64,000 bases of DNA from Theionarchaea archaeon. GTDB lineage: Archaea; Methanobacteriota_B; Thermococci; Methanofastidiosales; SZ-28-30. Each line of letters starts with the position of its first letter. The first letter of the stretch is position 1. The position numbers were made by a program, and so were the translations under genes. Where the stretch lies: assembly GCA_018992685.1 (NCBI GenBank), contig JACVGT010000018.1:1-64000 (forward strand), in the 5' to 3' direction. The notes beneath the pieces were generated by a model. That model had not been told where the DNA came from. It made no database searches and worked only from the letters and a program-made list of their open reading frames with translations. Below, piece by piece: positions 34,743 to 44,315 of this stretch.

Positions 34743-35411
34743 TCAAAATCGGACTAATAACGGCCTCACCCTATCCTTTGATGAATCATATGAACCTTTT
34801 TCAATTTCCCTCTCACAAGCTTTTGAAACCCTGAACACATCAGCAGGATACCCTGAGGCTCTACACTCAATCTCCCTCACTTCGTGCACGTGGCCTGTGG
34901 TCCACTCAGCAAGGGCTGCAAGAGCGCCTACTGTGACGTGACATACAGGCGAAGAAGAAAAAACGTCCTCACTCTCCCAGTTATCCCTGAAAATGATGAG
35001 AAAGCAGTCTTCCTCTTCCTGCAATTCCAGTCGAGGCTCTGACATATCTTCAGGTGAAGGATATCTCTTTTCAACAGCTCCTATCAATTTTACGAGGGCA
35101 TGTCTCAATCGGGGCTGTTCTGGGCCCAGGAACCGTAGACACAGAAGTAACCGTGTTGCCCACGAGTATTTTTCAAAGCTTTTCTTAACAATTTCTCTGC
35201 CGATTCGCAATTGGAGACTGCGAACACCTCTTCTTCCGAAAAGTTCCAGAAGAGAACGGCATAAGATCTGGAGATCCTCCAATGGAACATGAGTCTTATC
35301 GTCTGAAGGGGGGAAATTGTCAATGTACTTTTCAAGATGAGCATAATTCAAAACAGATTCTAGCCCGTGATGCCCTACAATTCCTTCAGTAGTTTCCAGA
35401 TAGATTCTCAT
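34743..35411 (-). CDS. V4R-domain (4-vinyl reductase-like) protein
   Basis: 222 residues. The C-terminal half carries the V4R pattern: VCHVTVGALAALAEWTTG followed by HVHEVREIECRASGYPADVF. V4R domains bind small hydrophobic ligands or metals and serve as sensors or in pigment chemistry. The N-terminal half (YLETTEGIVGHHGLESVL) is typical of stand-alone archaeal members. The ATG at 35411 lies about 27 bases from a TTAAGG element. Confidence 0.65.
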   Translation of the reverse strand: MRIYLETTEGIVGHHGLESVLNYAHLEKYIDNFPPSDDKTHVPLEDLQILCRSLLELFGRRGVRSLQLRIGREIVKKSFEKYSWATRLLLCLRFLGPEQPRLRHALVKLIGAVEKRYPSPEDMSEPRLELQEEEDCFLIIFRDNWESEDVFSSSPVCHVTVGALAALAEWTTGHVHEVREIECRASGYPADVFRVSKACEREIEKGSYDSSKDRVRPLLVRF

Positions 35412-35450
35412 GCTGAAATTATCTGTCTTTCTTCCCTTAAGCGTGGAAAA

Positions 35451-35588
35451 TCACCTCAAACAAAGTCCCAATCTGCAGGTTCTGACCATACATACATCCT
35501 CTGGTAGGTTCAATTCCTTCTTATCAACAAAATGCCGTGCCTGTGTTCCCAATAGAGACAGCGCTTCCACTTTCTTGAAGGACTGCAT
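35451..35588 (-). CDS. Possible 45-residue ORF upstream of the V4R gene
   Basis: ATG at 35588, reading MQSFKKVEALSLLG and ending RTCRLGLCLR. A TATA-like ACTTATAAATTT lies just over 20 bases upstream. A neighbouring frame also looks protein-like near the end, so a decayed gene is equally possible. Confidence 0.25.
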   Translation of the reverse strand: MQSFKKVEALSLLGTQARHFVDKKELNLPEDVCMVRTCRLGLCLR

Positions 35589-35935
35589 TCCACAGTGATT
35601 CCAAATTTATAAGTCTTGTCAATGAGCTGTAATGACCTGAGGTTTACCCAACGGAGTACGTTCTCTGCATCGACCTTGAATCCTTTTGAACATCAAAGGT
35701 GCAGCCTCCTGATCTTCTGAACCTATCTCAAATGCCCGTGGATCGTCCACATGGTTGTCCTGCCACATTCCTCTTGTAGATCATGGGACCTGCTACTCTC
35801 TTACAGCAGCGTAAATCTTCCCGGAGATCCTTTTCCACAGCGATCCACCGAAATCTTTTTATGTAGTTACTACTAACTATAATAGCTACTATGTGGCATA
35901 CATGACAGCAGCTCAAGAGAAGATGAGATGATACG
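35589..35935. other. Intergenic region with promoter-like inverted repeats
   Basis: No gene recognised. Near 35861-35892 lie AGTTA-CTAC-TAACT and ATAG-CTA-CTAT, two short inverted repeats around a TATA-like ACTATAATAG. They probably control the plus-strand gene pair that follows. Confidence 0.4.
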
Positions 35936-36106
35936 ATGACGCGAAATATAGCGATTCTGGAAAGTGTTATCCTGTCTGCTGTAGCCGCTGCGGGTAACCC
36001 TGTCAAATCTGATGAAGAAGGAAAAGAAGAATCATCACCCGTAAAGCGGTTCTCTCTGGTCAATCAGCGAATAGGAGAATTCTTGCGCGGGGTGAACAGA
36101 AGATGA
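35936..36106 (+). CDS. Small protein overlapping the DUF885 gene start
   Basis: 56 residues (MTRNIAILESVILSAVAAAG at the N-terminus, then a charged segment ending FLRGVNRR). Its stop overlaps the ATG of the DUF885 lipoprotein gene as ATGA, which supports it being translated. GAGATG lies upstream of the ATG, and inverted repeats with a TATA element lie 45-75 bases upstream. No family recognised. Confidence 0.5.
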   Translation: MTRNIAILESVILSAVAAAGNPVKSDEEGKEESSPVKRFSLVNQRIGEFLRGVNRR

Positions 36107-37959
36107 ATTATTCAACCCTTTTTTCCTGGATGTTAATTGTGGCACTGGCAACAGGATGTGTTGGACAGGGTACAAGAGAGAATACGTCGGGAGCGACTGG
36201 CTCGTCGGTACAGGATATCTTGGCTGAGCTGGAAGGATTGCCGATAGATAAGTTCTTTGAAGAGTCGTATAATCAGTTGTTGCTGAGAAATCCGGAACAT
36301 CTTACTGAACTGGGGATTGCCGAGAATTTCGGATTGAGAAATGATCAGCTTACCAATATCTCAGATAAGTATACGCAGGAAACACAGAAGCTTCAAGAAG
36401 GGATTCTGGAAATACTTCGAAAATATGATGTGTCCACACTGACGAAAGAACAAAAAGTATCATACCAGGTTTATGAATGGTACCTAGAGGATATGGTACG
36501 CGGCCATGAATTCATGTATTATGATTACCCAGTAACGCATTTTGTAACAGGTGCCCAGTACCAGCTCCTGCAGTTCTTTACTGAAATTCATCCCGTGGCC
36601 ACGCGCCAGGATGCAGAGGACTACATTGCGTGTCTAGAGCAAGTCGACATAAAGATGGAGCAATTGATCGAATCATTACAGAAACGGAAAGAGGCAGGAG
36701 TAATATCGCCGAAATTCGTTATTCAGTGGTCCCTGTACAGTATAAGAGGCATGGCACAGGGGGACCCGAGGTATCTTCCCTTCTATACAGCTTTTCAGGA
36801 GAAGGTGGAGAACCTTGATATCCTAAATGAGGAAAAAGAGACACTGCTCCAAGCAGCTGAAAAGGCAATTCAGGAGAGTGTGATACCGGGATACGCGAAG
36901 CTTGCACAGTATCTCGAGGATCTCGAATCTGTGGCTCCCACTGACGATGGGGTGTGGCAGTTTCCGGAGGGAGAGGAATATTACTCGTATACACTTCGTC
37001 ATCACACGACTACTGAAATGACTGCTCAGGAGATACACGAGCTCGGGTTACGTGAGCTGGAACGCATCCATCAGGAGATGAGATCCATCTTTGATGAACT
37101 GGGTTACCCTGCAGATGAGAGTCTTTCTGACCTGTTCCAAAGGGTTTCACGGGATTCTGGATATGTATCTGGTAGTGACGTAGCAGAAATGTATCAAACT
37201 CTCATTGAAGAGGCAGAACAGAACCTGGATTCTGTCTTCGACATCGCTCCTGCTGCAGATGTGATTGTCATTGCCGGTTCTGAAGGGGATTATTATACAT
37301 CTGGATCTCTTGATGGCTCGAGGCCAGGGGCCTTCTATGCCAACGTGACGGGCAGGGAATTCCGGTATGGGATGCCCTCGCTTTCTTATCATGAGGCAGT
37401 TCCAGGGCATCACTTTCAGATCGGTATTGCCCAGGAACTGAATTTGCCCTTCTTCAGGACAGATCTTATTTTTACTGGATATACGGAGGGCTGGGCTCTG
37501 TATGCTGAACGGCTGGCATACGAACTGGGATGGTATACTGATGATCCTTATGGCAATTTGGGCAGGCTACAATATGAAGCATTTAGAGCAGCCCGTCTGG
37601 TGGTGGATACAGGTATCCACGATAAGGGATGGACCTTTGACGAGGCTGAACGGTTCATGGAGGAGAATGCGGGATACAAAAACTCTGATGTTGTCAATGT
37701 TGAGTTTGAGATCAGCCGGTACATTGCCTGGCCAGGTCAGGCTACAGCCTACATGGTGGGTATGCTCAAGATCGTGGAACTCCGGCAGAACGCCATGGAT
37801 GCTTTGGGTGAAGCCTTTGACAGTAGAGAGTTTCACAGAATAGTGCTGGGGAACGGAAGCATGCCTTTATCGGTGCTGGAAGAGGTGGTTCAGGACTATA
37901 TTGATGACTCTCTTGGAAGTCATATGGTATGGTCTCATAATGGCATATACCTGCAGTGA
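36103..37959 (+). CDS. DUF885 family lipoprotein, putative metallopeptidase
   Basis: 618 residues. A lipoprotein signal ends in LATGC at about residue 19. The DUF885 family signature is clear: SLSYHEAVPGHHFQIGIAQE (HExxx-GHH zinc-site arrangement), FTGYTEGWALYAERLA with the downstream glutamate, and IAWPGQATAYMVGMLKI near the end. These proteins are thought to be zinc-dependent peptidases anchored outside the cell; the substrate is unknown. Length is normal for the family. Confidence 0.85.
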   Translation: MNYSTLFSWMLIVALATGCVGQGTRENTSGATGSSVQDILAELEGLPIDKFFEESYNQLLLRNPEHLTELGIAENFGLRNDQLTNISDKYTQETQKLQEGILEILRKYDVSTLTKEQKVSYQVYEWYLEDMVRGHEFMYYDYPVTHFVTGAQYQLLQFFTEIHPVATRQDAEDYIACLEQVDIKMEQLIESLQKRKEAGVISPKFVIQWSLYSIRGMAQGDPRYLPFYTAFQEKVENLDILNEEKETLLQAAEKAIQESVIPGYAKLAQYLEDLESVAPTDDGVWQFPEGEEYYSYTLRHHTTTEMTAQEIHELGLRELERIHQEMRSIFDELGYPADESLSDLFQRVSRDSGYVSGSDVAEMYQTLIEEAEQNLDSVFDIAPAADVIVIAGSEGDYYTSGSLDGSRPGAFYANVTGREFRYGMPSLSYHEAVPGHHFQIGIAQELNLPFFRTDLIFTGYTEGWALYAERLAYELGWYTDDPYGNLGRLQYEAFRAARLVVDTGIHDKGWTFDEAERFMEENAGYKNSDVVNVEFEISRYIAWPGQATAYMVGMLKIVELRQNAMDALGEAFDSREFHRIVLGNGSMPLSVLEEVVQDYIDDSLGSHMVWSHNGIYLQ

Positions 37960-38058
37960 ATTTGTATCAACCCTTGTGGAGGGTGTCGGTTCTTGATAGC
38001 CAGACTGTTCTTCCAACAAGCAGGGATTCAATCTCTCGGATGAATCCCAATGGAAAAA

Positions 38059-38910
38059 CTAACCCGGCTTTTTTGCGCTCACTATTGTCCACCAGCGGAC
38101 TGCATGATGACACACGAAATCTGTGAACCCTGCCTCCTCAAATAGACATGCAAGCTCTTCTGGAACGAAGGATCTCACGCCTCCATATTTGTGGTACAAG
38201 TGGCTGAGTTTTCGTGATACAGTCCCCATGGCAGGCACTTTCACTGTAGCCACCGTAAAGTGTGCTCCTGGTTTGAGAATCCTCAGAACCCCCTTGAGTG
38301 TTCGGGGAATGTCAGGGAACAAATGAAGTGCTCCACAGCAGTTGGCACCATCGAGGGAATTCTCAAAGAAAGGAAGGTCTTGAGCATCTCCATGGATGAA
38401 GAACAGGTTGTCGATAGATTGAGCCTTCTTGCTCGCATATTCTAGCATAGGCATGGACAAATCCAGCCCGGCAACAGTACCTTCGCTCAATTGCATAGCA
38501 AAAGGACGTGAATAAATCCCTGGACCACAGGCAATATCTACCAGAGATTCCGTTCCTTTGAGCTGATGGACATCTGAAATCAACTTGAATTCATCGTTGA
38601 ATGAAATCCCAAACACAATATTGCCGTATGGACCAGTTCTCCAGAACCAGCTCTCATATACATCAACGAAGAAGTCCCATTCAACAATGCTATGCCAGAA
38701 ATACCGTTTGACATGATATCTGGGAAGCACGTCAATGATGGTCCCCTTCACCCCGTATGCAGCACCGCACTTCCTGCAGTAGACATTGCCTCCAAGAGGC
38801 ATAAGGTCGAGCTCCCCTGATCTGCAATCAGGACACACTATCTCCACCTGTGAACGCTTGATGGCCAGCCTATGTTCCTCATTCACTTCTTTTTCTGGAA
38901 TTTCTACCAT
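38059..38910 (-). CDS. Zinc-ribbon class I SAM-dependent methyltransferase
   Basis: 283 residues. A zinc ribbon is at about 25-50 (IVCPDCRSGELD, VYCRKCGAAYG). A Rossmann-type methyltransferase domain follows with motif I LVDIACGPGIYSRPFA, motif II VAGLDLSMPMLEYA, GDAQDLPF, and the Methyltransf_11 pattern PRTLKGVLRILKPGAHF. The substrate is unknown; similar proteins act on lipids or small molecules. The ATG at 38910 has a strong AGGAGGTGA. A TetR-type operator at 38950-38966 covers its promoter. Confidence 0.85.
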   Translation of the reverse strand: MVEIPEKEVNEEHRLAIKRSQVEIVCPDCRSGELDLMPLGGNVYCRKCGAAYGVKGTIIDVLPRYHVKRYFWHSIVEWDFFVDVYESWFWRTGPYGNIVFGISFNDEFKLISDVHQLKGTESLVDIACGPGIYSRPFAMQLSEGTVAGLDLSMPMLEYASKKAQSIDNLFFIHGDAQDLPFFENSLDGANCCGALHLFPDIPRTLKGVLRILKPGAHFTVATVKVPAMGTVSRKLSHLYHKYGGVRSFVPEELACLFEEAGFTDFVCHHAVRWWTIVSAKKPG

Positions 38911-38949
38911 TTCTTTTCACCTCCTGCAGTTCTCTTCTTTCAATAATCT

Positions 38950-38966
38950 TGACTGACTGTCAGTCA
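38950..38966. promoter_or_regulatory. TetR-type operator before the methyltransferase gene
   Basis: TGACTGACTGTCAGTCA, a 17-bp near-perfect palindrome, lies 40 bases upstream of the methyltransferase start. The same sequence with one changed base occurs before the TetR gene. Confidence 0.75.
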
Positions 38967-38991
38967 AATTCCTTATGATAAAAAAGGGATT

Positions 38992-39639
38992 CTACTCTCC
39001 ATTGTGTACCTCCAGCATCTCAACAATGGACCCTGTCAATGAACCGTTCTGGACGCCCAGCACTCTTTCAATGATGGAGAATCCTGCTACAATTAGTCGC
39101 TTTTTCGATTCAGGGGACGTAGAGGTGAATCTGGATGAATCAAAAAGCCTATCCCAACATGAAAAAATCACTGAAGAAGCTTCTCGGGGATATTTTGTAT
39201 CAAAAACTCCTTCTTCTACTCCTTGTTGGATTACATCAGCGAAAATCGGCACAATTGCAGCTTCAGTTTTCTTTCCCATCTTAATGTGGAGAAGGCTATT
39301 TTTCTCCTGGTGAAAAAAGCTTATAAGTCCCTCATGTTCAGTTCCAAACTGATAAAACATCTTTATACTGTTTATGATCTTCTGAATAGCATTAATATCA
39401 TCTCTCTGGCTCTGCTCTCTAATAAAAGCTGCAATACCAGAGATTAACCGATCTACTACACTATCCAGTATTTCATCCTTTGATTTGAAGTAGTAGTAGA
39501 ATGTCCCTTGTGCTACCTGTGCTTTCTTCACGATGTCTGAAACCGGTGTTTCCTCGTATCCTTTCACGGCAAACAATTCCTCTGCAATGTCTATGAGTTC
39601 TTCTTTCCGAGTATCAGGATTCTTGGTTATTCTCGTCAT
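38992..39639 (-). CDS. TetR-family transcriptional regulator
   Basis: 215 residues from the ATG at 39639; a GTG at 39648 would add three residues. The N-terminal TetR HTH is at about 8-52 (ELIDIAEELFAVKGYEETPVSD, then AQVAQGTFYYYFKSKDEIL). The C-terminal ligand domain is unassigned. It likely represses itself and the methyltransferase gene through the matched operators at 39650 and 38950. Confidence 0.9.
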   Translation of the reverse strand: MTRITKNPDTRKEELIDIAEELFAVKGYEETPVSDIVKKAQVAQGTFYYYFKSKDEILDSVVDRLISGIAAFIREQSQRDDINAIQKIINSIKMFYQFGTEHEGLISFFHQEKNSLLHIKMGKKTEAAIVPIFADVIQQGVEEGVFDTKYPREASSVIFSCWDRLFDSSRFTSTSPESKKRLIVAGFSIIERVLGVQNGSLTGSIVEMLEVHNGE

Positions 39640-39649
39640 AAGCATCACT

Positions 39650-39666
39650 TGACTGACTATCAGTCA
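39650..39666. promoter_or_regulatory. TetR-type operator before the TetR gene
   Basis: TGACTGACTATCAGTCA, 7-bp arms with a 3-base centre, overlaps the expected transcription start of the TetR gene (TATA at about 39677-39690 on the minus strand). Confidence 0.75.
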
Positions 39667-39808
39667 CTATATAGTACACGTATAAAAAGGTTTCGCTTCC
39701 TTGAAAGATAACTGAAGATGCATATTTTCCGTTCTGTTGTGTCAGCCCAATCTACGGCTGCAGAATATCCAACAATCCAATGATGTTCAACTATGAGAGA
39801 GACACTGA

Positions 39809-41374
39809 TTACCCCGACACGATCTCAAAGAGCCCATATTTTCTTTCCAGCAATTTTAGGGAAAAGAATGCAATTATTCCGTAGGCCAATAACGCCAGGA
39901 GGATACTGTCAATACCATGAACCATGATTATAATCACCAGCAAAGGAGCAAACACCACACCCGTGAGGATCAGTCCTATGACCGCTGCCAACATTTGGCT
40001 CTCAGTCTGCGGAGGATAGTATAAGACCGCCACATTGCACAGTGTTGTTGCTATAATGCAAAACAAAGGGAGGAAGACCAGAGTAAACCAGAAAAGCTCA
40101 GCATCAGTCCCGCGCATGGGAAAGGCTAGAAAAGAGGTGATCAGGAAAGCATAGGACACTGCCATGGCAAGCACAGATGGGACAGCAATTTCAGACAAGA
40201 TGATTCTCCAATTGGACTCCGGTATAAGTTTTATAATCTCGACTCTTCGTATGTCTTCTCGGAGATCCCAGCGTAGGTTGTTTGCTGCTATCAAGGCCAG
40301 CGGAATCGAGAAGAACACACTGGACTCACCAAGGATGTATGAGTATATGAAATAAAAGGCCGCCAGGGCACTGACAGCTCCCAAGTTCCTGATATCTCTA
40401 AGAGCACTTGTCAGATTCTTCCAGATCAAAGCAGTAGATCCCACACCAAAAGGTCGAATCTTGAACATCTTTCTGGCAAAAGACTCAGAAACCACGACTT
40501 CTTTGGCGTACGCTTTTTTTCGCAGCGTCCATTGTTTTCTACTGATGGCTTCTGAAGCCTCATAGTAGTGGCTCTTAACAGAGAGGACTGCACCTAGTGT
40601 GACAGCATCGACAAAGAGTAATCCTAAGATTTTCGCTATGACAGAAAAAGATATTTTCCAGGCCAGGGCCACATCAGCAGCGAGAACAGCTGGCGCCATA
40701 GCTGCTCGCATAACAGTGGAGTTGAGAACAGACAGTGCTGCATCACTCAGCTCTGTCCCCCTTACCGTTTCCTGATACACTCCAGCCAGGAATAAACCAA
40801 CAACAACCAAACATGTCCCAATAACCACAGTCTTAAGACGAGAATACTTTAGCTCAGACAGATTCGAACCCAAGAGCACAATGAGCCAGCCCAGATTGAA
40901 GGCAAATACCATCAAGAGGGTAAGAGCTATCCATGAGAAGACCAGTCGGTGCCATACATTGAACATAAATGCAAAAGAGAAGACCCAGAAGAGGAATCCC
41001 CCCGACACGAAGGCCAGGGCTGCGTGGAGAGCATATTGTATTAATGTGCGGTTGAGTAGAATGGTCCGCCTGCTCAAAGGAGATGGGAATAGAAAATCGA
41101 TTTCAGGCAAAGAGAATACCAATGCGTTACCAGTTATAGAATAAAATACCAGCACCCACATTGTTATAGCCATGAAAGAAAAGAGAACCGGCTTGATGCT
41201 CAACGCTGTAAAGGGGGGCTCTGTGGGCGGAAGTCCCAGGGTGTATAATGTGAGAAGAGGAAAAGCAGCTATAACCCCAATAACGAGAAACGGAATCACC
41301 TGTTTGGGACTCTTTGCTGTGGATATGAACCTGTTCTTCACGAGGTGGAGTCCCAGGTACAGAAAGGCATTCAT
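39809..41374 (-). CDS. ABC exporter membrane subunit
   Basis: 521 residues with about ten to twelve membrane helices. The conserved segment LPEIDFLFPSPLSRRTILLN is typical of the large putative ABC-exporter permeases (bacterial and archaeal ABC-2-like). It overlaps the upstream ATPase gene by four bases, so the two form one transporter. The substrate is unknown. Confidence 0.75.
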   Translation of the reverse strand: MNAFLYLGLHLVKNRFISTAKSPKQVIPFLVIGVIAAFPLLTLYTLGLPPTEPPFTALSIKPVLFSFMAITMWVLVFYSITGNALVFSLPEIDFLFPSPLSRRTILLNRTLIQYALHAALAFVSGGFLFWVFSFAFMFNVWHRLVFSWIALTLLMVFAFNLGWLIVLLGSNLSELKYSRLKTVVIGTCLVVVGLFLAGVYQETVRGTELSDAALSVLNSTVMRAAMAPAVLAADVALAWKISFSVIAKILGLLFVDAVTLGAVLSVKSHYYEASEAISRKQWTLRKKAYAKEVVVSESFARKMFKIRPFGVGSTALIWKNLTSALRDIRNLGAVSALAAFYFIYSYILGESSVFFSIPLALIAANNLRWDLREDIRRVEIIKLIPESNWRIILSEIAVPSVLAMAVSYAFLITSFLAFPMRGTDAELFWFTLVFLPLFCIIATTLCNVAVLYYPPQTESQMLAAVIGLILTGVVFAPLLVIIIMVHGIDSILLALLAYGIIAFFSLKLLERKYGLFEIVSG

Positions 41375-42096
41375 TGGGGCTCCTCCGTGATCTTCAGAAA
41401 TACTTCTTCCAGTGAAGCATCTGAGGAGGCAAGTGCTGTCTTTCTGATTTCCTGTAGAGTACCTTCTGCAATTTTCTTCCCCTGATCAATGATCAGGATT
41501 CTGTTGCACAGTTCCTCCACCAGGTAAAGCATGTGTGAACTGATGAGTACGGTCTTTTTCTGGGCAGCTCTTTCAAGGAGTACATCTTTCAGGGTTCTGG
41601 CCCCTCTTGGGTCAATGCCAATCAAGGGTTCATCAAGCAGAAGGATCTTTGGATCGTGTACCAGCGCGCAACAGATAGTCAATTTTTGTTTCATTCCTTT
41701 GGACAAGGAATTGACTAGATCATTTCTCTTCTGAGAGAGCTCAAATAGATTCAGCAGCTCATCAATTTTAGAATCTGGATCAGGAACGGAATACAGCAAC
41801 GCAATAAATTTCATGTGCTCGTACACGGTGAGAATTTCGTATGGGTTGGGTGTCTCTGGCACAAAGGCCAGCAACCGTTTTGCTTCCTGCTCGTTCTCAA
41901 AAAGGTTGTAATCATCAATCATGATCAATCCTTCAGTGGGAAGAGCAACCCCACACAAACATTTCAGTGTGGTTGTCTTTCCTGCACCGTTGGGTCCCAC
42001 CAATCCAAAGATTTCTCCATCATGAATGGTGAAAGACAGATCATTGACCGCTGTCACTTTCTTGTACACTTTGGTCAGTCCTCTAACCTGGATCAT
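41371..42096 (-). CDS. ABC transporter ATP-binding protein
   Basis: 241 residues with all nucleotide-binding motifs: Walker A GPNGAGKTTT, Q-loop FVPETPN, signature LSKGMKQKL, Walker B KILLLDEPLIGIDP, and H-loop SSHMLY. It belongs to the ABC-2 export type. A TATA element (about 42118-42125) lies 25 bases before the ATG, so the mRNA is probably leaderless. Confidence 0.92.
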   Translation of the reverse strand: MIQVRGLTKVYKKVTAVNDLSFTIHDGEIFGLVGPNGAGKTTTLKCLCGVALPTEGLIMIDDYNLFENEQEAKRLLAFVPETPNPYEILTVYEHMKFIALLYSVPDPDSKIDELLNLFELSQKRNDLVNSLSKGMKQKLTICCALVHDPKILLLDEPLIGIDPRGARTLKDVLLERAAQKKTVLISSHMLYLVEELCNRILIIDQGKKIAEGTLQEIRKTALASSDASLEEVFLKITEEPQ

Positions 42097-42317
42097 GTAC
42101 AGGAATCAATAATCCTGTTTATATAGGTTTCTTAAAAGAGATGGAATGTGTGTAACTAGCAGAATCTTAAGATCAGGATGATGGATACTGTCAGAAGGTG
42201 TCATAATTCTATCGCACTGTGGTTTCACAATTCGTGACCTGTCAATCCTGTACCGCAGCAGGGCAGTTCTTTAGGGTTGGTCTCCTGGTAGTCAAGGGCT
42301 GAGGTGGCATCTCACTG
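42097..42317. other. Intergenic gap
   Basis: About 220 bases with the ABC promoter at its left end. No gene recognised. Confidence 0.4.
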
Positions 42318-43487
42318 CTAGAGTTCTTGCTGGATGATCTCTCTGAATGCTTTGACAAACACCACGTTATCGTGGTGATTCCCTACTGTTATCCTCAGCC
42401 ACCCGCCACATAATGGCCCCGCCAGCTGTTTTACCAGAATGTTCCTCTGAAGAAGTCCTTGGTACACGTCATTGCATCGTTCGTTCAGATTGACAGATAT
42501 AAAGTTTGTATGAGTCATATGTACATCAATCCCCATTGATTCTAGCTCTCTATACAGAAATTCCTTCTCTTCTTTCACATCCTGGATTATGGTCTGAGAA
42601 TATTCTATGTCATCAAGAGCTGCCAGTCCCGCAATGACAGCCAGGGAGCTCACAGAAAATGGCAGTCTCACCTTGGATAGTTGTTCAAGGTTTCGAGGCT
42701 GCGAGACCACATACCCCAACCGCAGTCCAGCCAGCCCGAATGCTTTTGAAAATGACCTGGTTATAATCAGGTTAGAATACTCATTCACTAATGGTACACT
42801 GGTAGTCTCTGCGAAGTCTGCATATACCTCATCAATCAACACAATGCTTTCCGGGGAAGCTTCCAATATTCTCAGGACCTCCCTCTCTTTGAGCAGTGTC
42901 CCTGTGGGGCTATCTGGGTTTACCAGAACTACGAGAGAAGCCCCCGATGCGATACAGTCCAGAAACTTGTCCAGTGGGAAAGAGAGGTCTTCACTGTATG
43001 GTATTTCATTAACTGATGCTTCCCGCAGTTGAGCCAGGATCTTCATCATTCCAAAAGTTGGAGAAGCCATGACCACTGTGTCCCCGCGATCCACATAGGC
43101 ATCCATGACACAGCGTATTCCTTCTTCAGCGCCATTGGTCAGGAAAACGAAATCAGGATTGATATGGTGATATTCAGCAATCTTGCAGGACAATATGTCA
43201 TAGTCCGGATAGCGGGAGACGTCACTCATCTCAAGTGAATGCAGGGCCTTCAAGACAAGGGGCGAACACCCCTTTGAACTTTCATTGAAATCCAGCAAAA
43301 CCTTGTTAGCTCTCGGTTCAGTTGAGATCTTGAATCGACTAACCTGTTCCACCCCTCTTCTCGGTTTCACGTGACCACTTTCTCTGCTCTCGGCATGCAC
43401 TATGGATTTCACCTCTGGGACTCCACCTGCAGCCTTTATCAATCCAGTCTTCGAAATGAAATGTCCTCGGTAATTCCGACCAGACAA
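42318..43487 (-). CDS. Histidinol-phosphate aminotransferase-like PLP enzyme
   Basis: 389 residues in the longest frame. Fold-type I aminotransferase of the HisC family: LLDFNESSKG at the N-terminus, FLTNGAEEGI, VVLVNPDSPTG, IVLIDEVYADF, the PLP lysine in TRSFSKAFGLAGLRLGY, and GGWLRITVG at the end. No other histidine gene is nearby, so the substrate could be histidinol phosphate or an aromatic or other amino acid. The frame opens with a TTG at 43487. Family similarity only begins about residue 46, where a GTG at 43352 has GAGAAGGG before it and may be the true start. Confidence 0.8.
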   Translation of the reverse strand: MSGRNYRGHFISKTGLIKAAGGVPEVKSIVHAESRESGHVKPRRGVEQVSRFKISTEPRANKVLLDFNESSKGCSPLVLKALHSLEMSDVSRYPDYDILSCKIAEYHHINPDFVFLTNGAEEGIRCVMDAYVDRGDTVVMASPTFGMMKILAQLREASVNEIPYSEDLSFPLDKFLDCIASGASLVVLVNPDSPTGTLLKEREVLRILEASPESIVLIDEVYADFAETTSVPLVNEYSNLIITRSFSKAFGLAGLRLGYVVSQPRNLEQLSKVRLPFSVSSLAVIAGLAALDDIEYSQTIIQDVKEEKEFLYRELESMGIDVHMTHTNFISVNLNERCNDVYQGLLQRNILVKQLAGPLCGGWLRITVGNHHDNVVFVKAFREIIQQEL

Positions 43488-43622
43488 AAATCAACGTGGA
43501 CCATCAGTTCCTGAGATGCACGTGGAGGCTGCTTTTTTTTCAGATGCTATTATGTCTTATCATTTTTCGCTAACAAGGTATATAAATGTTGTGAACGGTA
43601 TCTAGGTGAGAATCGGTCCAGC

Positions 43623-44222
43623 GTGAGACATATGAACGACATGATAGAAAGTCCAGACACCAAGAAAAAGAATAGAATTCCTCCCGGACAGAGAGTGACG
43701 GAGAAATGGCCTGTCCTTCAATACGGAAGTGTCTGCCACATAGACCCTGAAAAGTGGAGATTCACCTTGTCTGGACTCGTGGAGAAAGAGAGAACCCTCG
43801 GGATTGAGGAATTCATGTCCCTGCCCAGAGTAACAGTCTATTCAGACATTCACTGTGTCACAGGGTGGTCAAAGTTGGACAATGTGTGGGAAGGAGTAAG
43901 CACCAGTATCATCAAAAATCTGGTGACCATCTCCCCCGAGGCTCAGTATGTGATGGTCCATGCAGAGAACCGGTTCACTACCAATCTGACGCTATCTGAT
44001 TTCTTCGCAGAAGATGTGCTTTTCGCAATTAAGCACAATGGGAAGGAACTGACCCCTGACCACGGATATCCTGTGCGATTGGTGGTCCCCAGGTTGTATT
44101 TCTGGAAGAGCGCCAAATGGGTTACCGGTGTGGAGTTCATGGCAGAGGATAAGAGAGGATTCTGGGAATCTCATGGATATCACAACAGGGGTGATCCTTG
44201 GATGGAAGAGCGCTACAGCTAG
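43623..44222 (+). CDS. Sulfite-oxidase-like molybdopterin oxidoreductase
   Basis: 199 residues of the oxidoreductase molybdopterin-binding (SUOX/YedY-like) fold, without the C-terminal dimerisation domain. The molybdenum-ligating Cys is in YSDIHCVTGWSKLDN; HGYPVRLVVPRLYFWKSAKW is the other family signature. No Tat signal is seen, so it is probably cytoplasmic. A GTG at 43623 or ATG at 43632 are possible starts; TATA AGGTATATAAATG lies at about 43574-43586. Substrate unknown. Confidence 0.85.
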   Translation: MRHMNDMIESPDTKKKNRIPPGQRVTEKWPVLQYGSVCHIDPEKWRFTLSGLVEKERTLGIEEFMSLPRVTVYSDIHCVTGWSKLDNVWEGVSTSIIKNLVTISPEAQYVMVHAENRFTTNLTLSDFFAEDVLFAIKHNGKELTPDHGYPVRLVVPRLYFWKSAKWVTGVEFMAEDKRGFWESHGYHNRGDPWMEERYS

Positions 44223-44315
44223 GAGTGAAAGGTCGCATCTGAGAGGATCCTTCAGCGGAGGAGACAAGGATGGGCTGTCTATCATCCCCTCACATAGGGG
44301 AAAGGAGGAGAGAAG

